Of a stretch of 64,000 bases of DNA, positions 1 to 11,777 are shown piece by piece. A program made the translations under genes and the position numbers. Below the pieces are notes generated by a model. That model was given only the letters and a program-made list of their open reading frames with translations, did not search any database and was not told the origin of the DNA. Source of the DNA: Cristatella mucedo (taxonomy: Eukaryota; Bryozoa; Phylactolaemata; Cristatellidae). How positions within the stretch are numbered: the first letter of the stretch is position 1; the number at the start of each line of letters is the position of its first letter. The stretch lies in the NCBI GenBank assembly GCA_009760855.2, contig WPIO01000038.1, positions 735,001 to 799,000 on the forward strand, in the 5' to 3' direction.

Positions 1-750
1 CGCCGCCGCCGCAGCAGCCGCCTTGCTGCGAGCGCTGGCGCGGCGTCGCTACAGGCGTCGGTGCCGCCGAAGCCACGCTGCCGGCGCTGCCGGCGCTGAT
101 GCCGCCGCCGCCGCCGCAGCTGTCGCAGTGGCCACAGCTGCCGCTGGCTCTAGGCGTGAACGCTGAGCACGGGCCCGCGCGCGCTGAAGTGGTCGCCTCA
201 GTGTGATTACCTAATAGGATACGAGCGGATATGGGCCTTGAATAATTCAAGATGTATTGAGCCGCGTTTGCATCTCGCTCCCTCGCTCGCACTCACGGGG
301 CTCGCTGCGCCGCATGACGCAACGCGCCACTGGGTCCTTTAGATGAGCCAACCGCGGCGGCGGCGGCCGGCCGGCCGCGGACCGGGCTTTGATCCTGCGG
401 CGAGCTAACGCCGCAAGCGCGTTCGGTCGCGGCGTTCGCTCACCCTCGCTGCGCCCTCGCGGCGGCTCTAAGCGGCGACGGCGTAGCGCTCGCTTAAGCG
501 TCCGCTCACCGAAGCGGAGCGGCCGCTTCGCTTCGGTGAGCGGAGGGCTTGCGGCAGTGAGGCTGCTGCTGGGCGTGGTCGCATTAAAGCCGCATGCTCT
601 TCTGTCTGAGCAGCTTCCGCTTCCGTCGCCATAGCCGAGCGATGCGTCCAGCTGCCTCGCTGCCGCACTCAGTCGAGCGCATCTCTACCCGCGACTGCAC
701 TTCTACAGGCTGCTATTAACCATTCGGCGGCGGCCGGGTTCAGTTCTGAA
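1..750. other. CpG-rich block, no gene identified
   Basis: Very GC- and CpG-rich with CCG/GCC and CTG triplet runs. Could be a CpG-island promoter or first exon of a gene outside the window. Open frames in several phases give no recognisable protein. Confidence 0.5.
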
Positions 751-944
751 ATCGCATCGAATGCTATTAGCAAAGTGAACAAGGCCGTCAATTGCTAGAC
801 GAATTTCTTTCTGTGCGCTCGGCTGAAGCCCACTTTGTTTGAGGCATAATAGACCTTCAACGTCCCTGCTCTACTAATATTCGCTCAATTACTCTCTTGA
901 AAAAGAGGGCTTGAGCAAAAGAAGAGCAGGGACGTAGATAGAAG

Positions 945-1072
945 ACGTAAGAAAGAAGAGAGAAGAGAGGCGGAGAAAGAGAGAAGAGAGAGAGACAGAG
1001 AAGACAGACAGAGACAGAGAAGTGAGAGAAAAAGAAGAGAGAAGAGAGATGCAGAGAAGAGAGGCCGAGAAG
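945..1072. repeat. GA-rich imperfect microsatellite
   Basis: Purine-only stretches (AGAGAAGAGAG, GACAGAGAAGACAGACAGAG) run to about 1072. A short ATA repeat follows at 1098-1120. Confidence 0.85.
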
Positions 1073-1249
1073 AGATTCGCAAAAAGGATTCAACCTTATA
1101 ATGATAATAATAATAATAATGCACTTGATAAATAACCTTAGCGTGGTGTGCTTCATCTACATCGCCACTATCATCGTTCATCGAGTTAGGCCGTTCGCAA
1201 AGGCGCGTCCATTCGTTCCAGCCGTCGAGCTAGTTTTCTGCAATTCGGC

Positions 1250-1465
1250 TTCTCACTCTCTCTCCCTCTCTCTCTCTCTCTCTCGCTCTGTCTCCTCTGT
1301 CTCTGTCTTTCTCTGTAGCTCTCACTGTGTGTGTGTATGTGTGTGTGTCTCTCGCTCGCTCGCTCTTTCCCTCTGTCTGCCTCTCTATCTCTCTCTGCAT
1401 CTCTCTCGGTCTCTCTCGCTGTCTTTATTTGTCTCTCTCTCTGTCTTTCTTCCTCCCCCTCTGTC
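1250..1465. repeat. CT-rich imperfect microsatellite with a GT patch
   Basis: CTCTCTC runs broken by TGTCTC and by GTGTGTGTGT at about 1327-1346. Confidence 0.85.
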
Positions 1466-1467
1466 TC

Positions 1468-1603
1468 TAATAATAATAATAATAATGTTACTATTATTAT
1501 TGACACACTTTATAAAGCTCCCTCGGAGAACTCAACCTCTTTCTAGGCACTTTACATTCGCTGCAAAGGAAACAGGTCTGAAATACTTTTGCTGCAAAGG
1601 AAA

Positions 1604-1604
<1 letters not shown>
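1468..1604 (-). mobile_element. LINE-A tail fragment in a CT-rich block
   Basis: (TAA)n followed by GCTCCCTCGGAGAACTCAAC and CTAGGCACTTTACATTC on the plus strand, the reverse complement of the LINE-A tail. The last part, TTGCTGCAAAGGAAAC, is duplicated. Confidence 0.7.
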
Positions 1605-1635
<31 letters not shown>

Positions 1636-1842
1636 CTCTGTCTCCTTTTCTGTCTCTGTCTCTGTCTCGCTGTTTCTCTGTCTCTGTCTCGCTGTTTCTC
1701 TGTCTCGCTGTTTCTCTGTCTCGCTGTTTCTCTGTCTCGCTGTTTCTCTGTCTCGCTGTTTCTCTGTCTCTGTGTCGCTGTTTCTCTGTCTCTGTCTCGC
1801 TGTTTCTCTGTCTCTGTCTCTGTCTCTGTCTGTCTCTGTCTC
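1602..1842. repeat. CT tract grading into a 16-bp higher-order repeat
   Basis: A pure CT run to about 1630 is followed by repeated units TGTCTCGCTGTTTCTC, some extended by TGTCTC, to about 1842. Confidence 0.85.
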
Positions 1843-2489
1843 TGCCGAGCGCTCGGTCCTCGCTCGCCCATTCATTCTACGGGCGTCTCGGCCTAGGCGA
1901 GTCTTTACGAGTCGAGCAATGATGGGTTCGCTGTGAGCTCTCGTCGGACCGCTCGGTCACGGCCAAGTTGCCGCGCGCGCCGCCTTGTTTGGGCTGAGAA
2001 TGATCGCAAAGCCAGTCAATTCTGCGCTCGGTTTGCTCATTCGTAGACGCGTCCCCTTGACAACCAGTCGCCGGCGTCACGCAAGCGCTCGGCCGGAGCG
2101 CGCCCCGAGCGTCAGGGTCGACGAGGTGCGCTCGCCTTGCTCGGCTCACAGCGAGCGAGCCGCTCGCGCTTTGCGCATTTGCTCTCACGAGCGGAAGTGC
2201 TGGACCTCCGCTGATAACGGCTGCTGCTGCTGTTGCGGTGGCGGCGGCTGGAAACGCTCAAGCAAGGTTTGCCGTGCGAACGACTTGACGCGATCGAAGC
2301 GTTAGTTCCGGCTCGTCGTAAGGATACGCAGCAGACATTCGGGTGGCTATAACTACGGGTACAAGCAGACGTCGCAGTCAATAGTCTCTGCAAATCCCGG
2401 CTAAAGTTGATGACAGGTATGAGATGACTGATGATCGGTAGTCGAGTGCTTAGTCACCGACGCCGCGCCCGAGCGCTGCGCCTGCCGAT

Positions 2490-2640
<151 letters not shown>

Positions 2641-3119
2641 TCCGAGTGAAACTGAAGATTTTACAGCAACCGTTAGCGTGCGAATGCCTTCCGCACGGTC
2701 GGTTCGTTCAGAATAAAGGTTACTTGCTTTAAATGAGCGCGGTACGATGTATGAAAATACGCATAAAAAGAGCCAGCAGTAGCAGCTATACGTATCCTGA
2801 AAGTGCCTACCTGTACGCATGTCGCGACAAAATAATAGCGAGACGTGGAAATAGAGACGGCTGAGAGTGAAAAGTAATGCGCAGAAGATACATCTAAGAG
2901 ATTTTAAGCGAAACGCGAAGGGAATTCGCTGACCTGACCTTCGCTGGTGCAGGGATTATAACCGATAGGTCGTAGACCAGAGCATGATATGCACGAACTT
3001 CGCTACACAGGTCGTGAGCTGTATTCATAAAGAGAACAATTCAGTCAGTTCTTTCGTTGTTTCCAGCGGCAACGGTGTGTATTACACTTCATTAGAGTTA
3101 TTTTTCGGTTGCTAAATAC

Positions 3120-3147
3120 ACGCACACACACACACACACACACACCC
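3120..3147. repeat. (CA)n microsatellite
   Basis: CACACA run with one CGCACA start, just upstream of a SINE-1. Confidence 0.85.
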
Positions 3148-3185
3148 ACAGAAAGTGGACCGGGCGGCCCGCCGGTCCGCCGCCG

Positions 3186-3352
3186 GTTGAGTGGCAGTTG
3201 TCTTAGCACAGGGATAAGGTGCTCGCTCTTTGTAAACCAGGTCACGTGGGTTTGAGTCCTGCAGGGGCGATCCTTTATTGCACACTGCAAGCGTTGACGA
3301 TCACCGTTAAGGCTCTTGCACCGCCACGTAAATCAGGCTGTGCAATCAGCCT
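3186..3352 (+). mobile_element. SINE-1 copy
   Basis: TTGTCTTAGCACAGGGATAA, GGTGCTCGCTCTTTG, GTGGGTTTGAGTCCTGC, CGATCCTTTATTGCACACTG and AGGCTGTGCAATCAGC. Confidence 0.72.
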
Positions 3353-3399
3353 TGACCTTTTCTTTTAAAAGCGTCGGTTGAGCCGGCTCGTCTACCACT

Positions 3400-3506
3400 A
3401 ACCATTCGATCGTGCTTCCTTTGCAGCAAATGTAAAGTGCCTGGAAATAGATTGAGTTTTCTGAGGGCGTTATATCAAATTTGTTATTATTATTATTATT
3501 ATTTGC
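3400..3506 (+). mobile_element. LINE-A tail fragment
   Basis: CCATTCGATCGTGCTTCC, GCAAATGTAAAGTGCC, hairpin remnant and (TTA)n. Confidence 0.75.
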
Positions 3507-3691
3507 ACTAGTAGCCACTCGCTCCACGCTGGACCGGACATCCGGTTGTGCCAGATTTAGCTACGATCAGCCGATAGCACAGAGGGGGTGGGGTAAAGAG
3601 GATGGTGGTTGGAGGTAGGTTAAAGCAGCCCCTCCATTACACTGGCTGAGGGCGGCGCCGGATGGCCTCAACCAGACTTATGGCTGTTAGC

Positions 3692-3845
3692 CCTGATTTG
3701 GCTGAGGGGAGGAAGGTGCTGGCCTTTAACGTACGAGGTCGTGGGATCGAGCTCTGCGGCATGACTGTATGCGGAGCGCCTGGATAGTGATTGAGTTTTC
3801 TTAGGGCGATATACAAACGAATCAGTTATTATAATTTTTTTTCAG
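3692..3845 (+). mobile_element. Degraded SINE-2
   Basis: GAGGAAGGTGCTGGCC, GAGGTCGTGGGATCGAGCTC, GGAGCGCCTGGATAGTGATT, TTAGGGCGATATACAAACGA and an AT-rich tail. Confidence 0.7.
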
Positions 3846-4103
3846 GCTCCCTTCTACACAAAATACCCGAATCTGGCTCCTCTCTAGATACCGGATATGC
3901 CTACTTGCCGAATGGCTAGGAGGTTTCAAGGTCATGACCGGAAGTTAATGTTCTTTCCTCGCTGCAAAAATAATGACGATGAATTTACAATAGGCTAACG
4001 AGATTCGTCAAAGAAATGGGAATCTTCAGTTGAATCTGCACGAAATTCAAGTGTCCTGTTATAAAGTTACCTTTCATTAGACGACCACGTCAGCCCCGCA
4101 GTC

Positions 4104-4285
4104 AGAGACAGAGACAGACAGAGAGACAGAGAGAGACAGAGAAAGAGTGAGAGAGACACAGATAGAGAACAGAGAGACAGAGTGTGAGAGAGAGTGAGAG
4201 AGACAGAGAGAGACAGAGAACAGAGAGACCGAGAGCAGAGAGACAGAGAACAGAGAGAGAGTGAGAGAGACAGAGACAGAGAGAC

Positions 4286-4368
<83 letters not shown>

Positions 4369-4777
4369 CAGAAAGAGAGAGAGAGTGAGGAAGAGGGAGA
4401 GAGAGGAGAGAGACAATTAGAGACAGAGAGAGCCAGGGAGAAAGAGAGAGAGGCAGGGAGAGAGAACGAGAGAGACAGAGAGAGAGAGAGACAGAGAGAG
4501 ACAGAGAGACAGAGACAGAGAGTGAGGGAGAGGGAGAGAGTGAGGGAGAGGGAGAGAGAGGAGAGAGACAAGTAGAAACACAGAGAGGAGAGAGACAGAT
4601 AGAGACAGAGAGAGAGACAGGGAGTGAGAGAGGGGGCAGGGAGAGAGGGGGCAGGGAGAGAGAACGAGAGAGACAGAGAGATACAGAAAGGGACAGAGAG
4701 TGAGGGAGAGGGAGAGAGAGAGGAGAGAGACAGGTAGAGACAGAGAGAGACAGGGAGAGAGAGAGGCAGGGTGAGAG

Positions 4778-4837
<60 letters not shown>
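4104..4837. repeat. 730-bp GA-rich tract
   Basis: Nearly all purine on the plus strand. Pure (GA)n lies at about 4288-4362 and 4778-4832. GACAGAGA, GTGAGAGA and CAGGGAGAGA variants, some in longer duplicated blocks, fill the rest. Confidence 0.92.
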
Positions 4838-4839
<2 letters not shown>

Positions 4840-4849
4840 CGAGTGAAAT

Positions 4850-6037
4850 CGCATCACTCGCCGCTCACGATTTGGTTAGGGGTAACCTGAAAGCTGTTCA
4901 AGTAAGGCATGTAGTTTCGTTTTTCTGTAGCCTTAAACATCAGCCGCGTTTTTTTCGGAATTTTTCATTCCACCGCGACGCTAGCCAAGTGCTTTTAAAT
5001 TCATAAAAAGTTTACACCACGTGCCTATTTAACAAAATTTCGTCATGAAGCCCATTCCCTCTTTCGATCAGGTTCTATTTTTTGCAGACATTCTGAAACG
5101 TCTCCTATCTCAACGGCGGCGGAAGCGGTCGTTTTGGCAGCCGAATTCGCATTCGCTGTGAGATCTGCGCATGCGCCATGCGCTGGGCAGACTGCACATC
5201 GAACCACTTTGCTGCCGGTGGCGCACGCACGGACAGTGCAGCGTGTGGAGCGAGAGTCGACGGACGACGCGGTCAGCTGACAGGTTGTACCTGGAGAAGC
5301 TTATCTTCCACCTAGTGGACTTCCAAAGCTTGTCAACGGTGCAAAGATCCTTTCACTTTTCCGCGTCTACCGAGGCATGCGTACTCACCGAAAGCTTATT
5401 ACTGCGACGAGCCGAGGCCGACATTGGTGAAGCAACCAGCGGTCGGTCTCACCCGGTTTTCTCCTCCGGCCACTAGAGCCGCGTGAAGCTTCCGCGCGCG
5501 TTAACCGTTTCCTTTGCTCCGAGTGCGTTCTCCAAAAGAGTGCGCTCGGCAAGCGCGTCCGACCCACGAGCATCCTGCGCGTGCATTCGCTCGCCAGCGG
5601 CAATGACGCTATTGCGGTCGCACCCTCGACCGTCGCATCCGTGGAGTCTCGGAGAGAGCGGCATGCAAAGCGGCGCCAGCCTTCGTCGTATCGGCCTCGT
5701 GCTCACGCATTCACTTTTAGATTCATGCTCGTGCATTCATCGACCTCTGCGCATGGAAGTAAAATAAAACAGTAAAGGTCAGCTCAGATTCAACAGCCTG
5801 GTCTTTGTAACGACAGAACTGCCTCGGGTGAGTATCGCTTTCGTTTGCAGTGGGCAACGAGAGATTGCCTTCTGCAGGACTCAAAGATCGAGCAACTTAG
5901 CCCTTAACCCTAAACTGAGACCTCAGGGCAATCGGAGGACGGTGCAAAGATAGAAGCATGGCCGATTGCACTTCGTTATCACGGCGTCAATTGTCGTTTT
6001 ATGAATGCTTAGCACTGAGCCCAGACTATCCTTGCTG
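4850..6037. other. Unassigned; CpG-rich at 5100-5760
   Basis: AT-rich to about 5090, then GC-rich with several overlapping short frames and no family resemblance. Repeat-free as far as I can see. Confidence 0.4.
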
Positions 6038-6390
6038 TAATAATAATAATAATAATAATATTGCACTTGATAAAGCGCCCTCAGAGAACTTAATCTCTTT
6101 CTAGGCGCTTTACATTTGCTGCAAAGTGATACGCAATAGAATAGTAAGTAAAATCATGCTTGAAAAACAAACAAAATGAATAACATGGTTAGGGGTTACA
6201 TGCACTGTGTCAGCATGCAAATGTGGTTAGTGGCAGCATGAACAGTGTCAGCACGCATAAGCACATCGAGGACGAATCACAAGGACCCACTAAATGCTGT
6301 CCTCAATAGGTATGTTTTTAAGTTTCTTTTAAATGTTGTCAGGTCAGGGGATGTTCTGATGCAGGTCGGGAGGGAGTTCCAGGCTGTAGG
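6038..6390 (-). mobile_element. LINE-A 3' end, young subfamily copy
   Basis: Begins on the plus strand with (TAA)n, then the hairpin tail, then the CAGCATGCAAATGTGG-type 3' UTR and the start of the C-terminal coding region. It differs from the 35293 copy at only a few positions over about 345 bp by eye. Confidence 0.85.
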
Positions 6391-6637
6391 CTTCATTGAA
6401 GGCCCTCTAATAAAGGGAAGCTGAAGATGCATATCTTAATTGAAGATAATAATTCTTGACAAGATCGATTGAGTTGATCAATCGATTGATTCACGAGGAG
6501 ACAAGCAGGCAGTGATGTTAACAATGTGGCAACGTAGTACTTACGCAAGTTAACTGGCCAGAAATGTCAAAGTACTCCTAACCTAATGAGTCCGAGTATA
6601 TACATTTACGTACCTGTATCTCAGTACGTCTATGTGT

Positions 6638-6641
6638 ATGC

Positions 6642-6734
<93 letters not shown>
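6638..6734. repeat. (GA)n microsatellite
   Basis: About 45 GA units with one AAAG interruption near the start. Confidence 0.92.
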
Positions 6735-6736
<2 letters not shown>

Positions 6737-8233
6737 TATGCGTGCATATTTGTGTCCATGTGAGCACGCGTGTTCGTTCGCGGGCGAGCTAGCGTGCCTA
6801 ATAATAGAGACGACCAGACGGCCTAATTGGCAAGTGGTAGTATATTATCCGCTGACACACCGAACTGAGAAGTGTAAGCAATTAAGACAAGACCAAATGA
6901 AGATTGCTATCCACATAGTTAACTGACGCGATGCAATCCTGCACCTGTCGCTCATCGTGACGTTTATTTTGCCTGATTGCGCCACGCTCTGAATGCCCAG
7001 CCGAAGCACTAGGTGTCACCTGCAGTTCCAGAACTGTAAGTTACAGGTACGCCGGAAGTTACAGGTACCGCGGATGTTACAGGTACGCCGGATGTTACAG
7101 GTACGCCGGAAGTTTGTTGCCGCGCTACCTACGACTGCGGCAAGTGACAATGACTTTAGCTATTGACTTTAGCTACTGCAAAACCGAGGTACCCAATTTT
7201 TTAGCAAAAACAAAATTTCATTTTGTTTACCACCGCGTCCGGGTTTGAAAAATTTCAACGCTTCGAGCAGATTCAGAAAGCGCCACCACCGTGGCCCAAA
7301 TCGGTTGAGCGCGACTAGGTATTTTCCTGGGGAGCGAAACTTCCTTTGACCTAAGCCGGCGGCCCCTTGGAGGAGCCGCTCGAGCAGGGGGGGGGGCCGG
7401 CTGGGGCCGGCGGTGCGCACCCTTCTCGGCCTGCGTTGGCGCCCCTGCTCGAGCGGGCTCTCGCTCGCTCGCTCGGCGTCGCCTCCTCTTCAACCGCTCG
7501 GAAGCCTTGTGCTGCGACGCAACGCCGGCCCTGGGCGATCCGTGCGTCGCGTGGCCGCCGACGCTGGCGTGCGTCGGGCCGTCGATGTCTGGCCCGAGGT
7601 TTGCGCGCCTGCGCACGAGGAGCGGGACAGTCGACCGTCGCAGCGGCGAGAGCAGGTGCTTGCAGCGCATCTCGACGAGTCCGTCAAGCTGCGTCACGAC
7701 CTACGTCACGACCATCAAGCTACGTCACGACCGAGCGAGCGTCGCACTCTCTTCCCTCGTCTCGAGCCAGCGTCGCGCTGCCCCGCCTGACCCGCCCATT
7801 TCCGCTCCACTCTGCTCGCATCCAGGCTCGGCGCGATCTCTCTGCCCAGCCGTCGTCTTGGCGTTTTGACTTTGATTTTTAGCAAATTTCGACGGCCGAA
7901 GAACCGCAGCGCGGCTTTTCACGACGCTCGCCCTTCGTGACCCTGACCCTGACCCTTCGGGCTCCAGTCCTGCGGCTCGCGGTGAAATGAAGACACACTG
8001 CCCGCTGCGAGGAAGGGGGTGAATGGAGCCGCGAGTGGCTCTCCTGCCAGAATACGGCGCGGCCGCTGAATCGGCGACCCCTTTCCTTAGATTTTGAGCG
8101 AGTCCCTTAAGGGCGAGATGCAATAATTGCGCGTGAGAGCTACAGGGAAAGTCAGCTGACTCGGCTGTCGCGTTACACAGCGGCAGAAGAGACTTTGGTG
8201 GCAACACTCTGACCAACAGAGGGCAATATACAA
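6735..8233. other. Unassigned; CpG-rich block at 7360-8060
   Basis: Apart from the 18-bp minisatellite, I see nothing up to 7360. Then comes a GC-rich block with overlapping Arg/Ala-rich frames on both strands (shadows of composition) and short CGTCACGACC repeats at about 7690-7730. Confidence 0.4.
7038..7109. repeat. 18-bp minisatellite, 4 units
   Basis: Units of A[AT]GTTACAGGTACGCCGG; the second has CCGCGG in place of CGCCGG. Confidence 0.88.
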
Positions 8234-8312
8234 CTATCTGCTGCCGGGCTTGAACTCGCAGCCTGATCCGTGAAGTGCTGCGAGTACACTACCCCCTGGA
8301 CGACCAATCAGG
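8234..8312 (-). mobile_element. tRNA-like SINE head, unassigned family
   Basis: On the minus strand GTCCAGGGGGTAGTGTACTC resembles an A box and GCGAGTTCAAGCCCGGCAG a B box. The body downstream does not match SINE-1 or SINE-2 well. Confidence 0.4.
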
Positions 8313-8690
8313 TAAAAAATAAATATATTAACAGCAGCAGTAGGTCGTTTGTACGGCCCCGAAGTGAGCTTAATCTTTATCCAGGTGATTTACAGCTCGC
8401 TGTAAGACAATCAAGGCCCGAGGTTTAGTGACAAGCGCGAATGACATATCGATAATGCAAAAGCAATCAAGTATCGCACTCTGGCCAACTTTCTAAAGCA
8501 ATTGTGATGACACTCATGACCACCGGTTAGTGAGACCTGTGGCTAGTATCGTGTGCAGAATCTTGCACATGTGCCCGCGTAAAGCTCAGCGGAACGACCG
8601 ACCAGATAAGTTAACGGGGGCGAAAAAAGCTTACCGGAATCGGTATAGGTTTTTAGCTGAGTTTTCTTCGGGAGCTAAACAAATTAAATT

Positions 8691-8765
8691 TTAATAATAA
8701 TAATTTCTTTATATAGCGCCCCCAAAGAACCAAACCTTTGTCTACGCACTTTACAGACGCAGTAA
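8691..8765 (-). mobile_element. LINE-A-type tail fragment
   Basis: TAA repeat then TATATAGCGCCCCCAAAGA and CGCACTTTACAG. It could equally be a SINE-2 tail, since the two families share this end. Confidence 0.55.
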
Positions 8766-8769
8766 AAAA

Positions 8770-10324
8770 AGCGTCGGGCGGACTCCCTTGGATGGAGACC
8801 CTAGCTCGCGATCGGACTTTTTTTGCATATTGTATACATGGTAGTGCTTAGTCAACTGGCTCGAAAATTGTGATCAAACTTTTTTCCGCGCACATTATGA
8901 CGCAAGTGGATCAGTTAATTAGCGTTGATTCGTGAAAAGCGAGTTAAGATTCACAAATAATACGGAATCGTATAATCTATTTTCTCCGTTTCGTTGCCTG
9001 CAAGTGGAGACATTCAATGACAGTCAAAAGCCTTGAGTAAACGTCTGGAGCTACCAAGGCTACCTGATGATGGGAGCAGAATTCTGCCTAGATCTCGAAT
9101 CCTCCGAGTTTTGTAGGAAAGCGAACGAAATAAATACAGGAATCAAAGGGTTCTAGCGAGTGAGCAAAAACTTAGGTGTTGGCCGATTACGTCACTCCGA
9201 AGGACTCCACGCAGCCGTGACTAGTGGCTGTCATGATGACAAAATTCAGCGTATCTAGATAAAACCAGTTGTCGCAGCCACGCGCCCAAGACCAATACTT
9301 TCACAAATCAGCGCCGACTTTTAGAGCTTCGTAGGACCAAGTGGGTCATATGGACACTTGAAAAGCATAGAGCCACGTCGAATTTAGCTAGGAGTTCAAC
9401 AACCGCAGCTAGCCCTTTGGATCTTAGCCCAGGGTTAAGATGCTCGCACTACATGACCAAGGTCATAATAATAATAATAATGATAATGCATTTGATATAG
9501 CACTCTCAGAGAATTCGATCTCTTTCTAGGCACTTTACATTTGCTGCATATATGCTGTACTCGTCGATCAGGCAATACCTTATTGCTCTGTGCGAGTTGG
9601 ATGCCCTATTTAAGCCCATTCATTTTAAGCATATTTATTTATGCCCAAGTTAAGCTATTGCACCAACCGACATTAAAATTGAAACTGTCTAATTGCGTTA
9701 GCTTTAACATCGCGCTGCAAATGTACAGAGCGAGTGACTGAATGGATCAGCTCGGAGAGTGAAATCTACCGAGTCTGCGGCCTCTCTTTGCCGCCTGCAA
9801 ACTGCCGGTAAAACCAGTCAACAGAAGCGCTCCTGGCCAGCTACTGCCGAACCGGCAGATCATTCCGTGGATTATTACTTGCAAATAAGCTTATGGATAA
9901 GACGAGTTTCTTTTCTTACCAACCTTAGAAGGCCAGAATTGAGATGGTGCTGTGTCTTGGAGTTTTTGACGGCGCTGTTGCAGGCAGACCGCAGGTTAGG
10001 TTTACTGAATCAGGATGATTTTCCGCCGAATGGAATCGCCCCTACTTGTCGGGACCAGCATAGTGTGTTAAGTTGGGCAGCGGGCGGGCCTCTAGGTCAC
10101 TGACCGAAGCACACGTGGTTGCAAAGCTGCAACCACAACCTGCTACTACTGAAAATGCACGTTCATGCACGCAGTACATCAGGACTCGGTTCAGGCAAGT
10201 AAGGGTATAATTTAAAGATGTGCCTTTTTTAAAGCCATATTGTGGTTGGAGTAGAAAATTAGTTTCGATAGCTCACTCGGTAGGGCGCTGGACGTGTAAA
10301 TATAGCGAAATAAAAAATTAAAAT
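8770..10324. other. Unassigned apart from the LINE-A tail at 9465
   Basis: No recognisable coding similarity. At 10268-10293 an isolated tRNA 5'-half-like sequence (TAGCTCACTCGGTAGGGCGC) lacks any 3' half. Confidence 0.4.
9465..9548 (-). mobile_element. LINE-A tail fragment
   Basis: (AAT)n, CTCTCAGAGAATTCGATCTC and CTAGGCACTTTACATTTGCT on the plus strand. Confidence 0.72.
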
Positions 10325-10460
10325 GTAGTTTGCTTCTATAGCGCCCAAAGAGAATTAATCCCTACGCGGGTACGGCTCGAACTCACGAACTCGGTCATCA
10401 GATGCATTAACCTTGACCTCGGTCATTAAAGGCGAGCCCCTCAATGCCTGAGCCAAACTG
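10325..10460 (-). mobile_element. Degraded SINE-2
   Basis: GCTTCTATAGCGCCCAAAGA, TACGGCTCGAACTCACGAAC and GCATTAACCTTGACCTCGGT on the plus strand, with an internal duplication of the head region. Confidence 0.6.
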
Positions 10461-11199
10461 GGGTGGTTACCGGATCGCTTCCCAGTGTAAGTGCCACTCT
10501 TTTTTCGGCACTCAGTAGAACGGGAGACGATCATCTGGTTGGTCTGTATTTGAAATTAATTCCGTTTAGTTTTTATAATTTTAATCCAAATTAATTGACG
10601 CTATAAAATTATGCTTACGTGCAAAAACAATCGAAAATAAAAACAAAGAGAACACAGGCATCTCATCTGTGCGCGGGGAAGCCCTGGTACTGCATATTGT
10701 GCATGCGCCACGCTCTAAGCAATACTCATACGCATGGATATGATACATTTTTGACCGTGTATATGAGATCACAATCGCTATTATGCAAGAGAAGTAAGCC
10801 ACAGAAAAGGTAAGTGAGCTTTCTGAATAGATACAAGCTCCCAAGTAAGACAAAAAAGCAGCAGGTTGACCGAGAGCCACCTACCGAGGGATGTAAATGC
10901 TCCAGGAAGCCTCGTCGTACAGTGCAGTACAACGATGCAGTACAACGATAACCGTGCAGTACACGATAGCACTTAGCCTTTGGGCTACTAGACCGGTGCT
11001 CTACCGATTGATGTATCGAGGATTACCGTAATAACTGTACCCGCGAAGTGGTTTAAAGCCTTGGCTGCAGATTTCTACTTGCGGGGCTCAAGCCGAATAG
11101 CGGCGTAGGTTTTAAACTGCACCTAAGCAAAATATACTGGGCTGGCCTCAGCGTTGCGAATAAAATCTGACCAGAGATTGACTACAGACCTGATGCCTC
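10461..11199. other. Unassigned
   Basis: Short frames only. A small CAGTACAACGATG duplication lies at about 10922-10955. Confidence 0.4.
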
Positions 11200-11777
11200 A
11201 GGTGCCACATCACACCACTTCTTGCCGACCTGCACTGGCTACCGATCAAGCAACGGATCGACTTTGATGGATTTGCCGCTCGCTTGTAGGTCCCTTCATT
11301 GTTTGGCTTCAGCCTACCTGTCATCTACTCCCCCACACGGCCAAGCATCGTACCACCCGCTTTGGGGAATCAAAGTGTTTACCTATACTTCGTAAAAACC
11401 TCAAATTCTTTGGAGACCGTGCATATTCTCAAAGCCTAGAATTTACTTCCGACCTGTGGCACGACATCCCCTGACTTGACCACATTTAAAAAGAACTTAA
11501 AAACGCACCTACTTCTGACAGCATTTAGTTGGTCCCTGTGATTCGTCCTTTATGTGCTTATGAGTGCTGGCACAGGGCATGCTGCCACTAACACACATTT
11601 GCATGCTGACCGTGCACATGTCAACCCTAGCCATGTTATTCATGTTGTTTATCAAGCATAATACCGCTTACCATTCGATCGTGTTTCCTTTGCAGGAAAT
11701 GTAAAGCGCCTAGAAAGAGATCGAGTTCTCTGAGGGCGCTTTTTCAAGTGTGTTATTATTATTACTATTATTATTAT
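11200..11777 (+). mobile_element. LINE-A 3' part
   Basis: Degraded C-terminal coding region from the CCACTTCTTGCCGACCTGC block through the 3' UTR (CATGTCAACCCTAGCC) to the hairpin tail and TTA-type repeat. Confidence 0.8.

Noticed and set aside
7367-7882. 171-codon Arg/Ala-rich frame in a CpG block
   Set aside because: Several overlapping frames on both strands are equally open; composition explains them.
10268-10293. Isolated tRNA 5'-half-like sequence
   Set aside because: No anticodon arm, B box or acceptor 3' strand follows; probably a repeat remnant.
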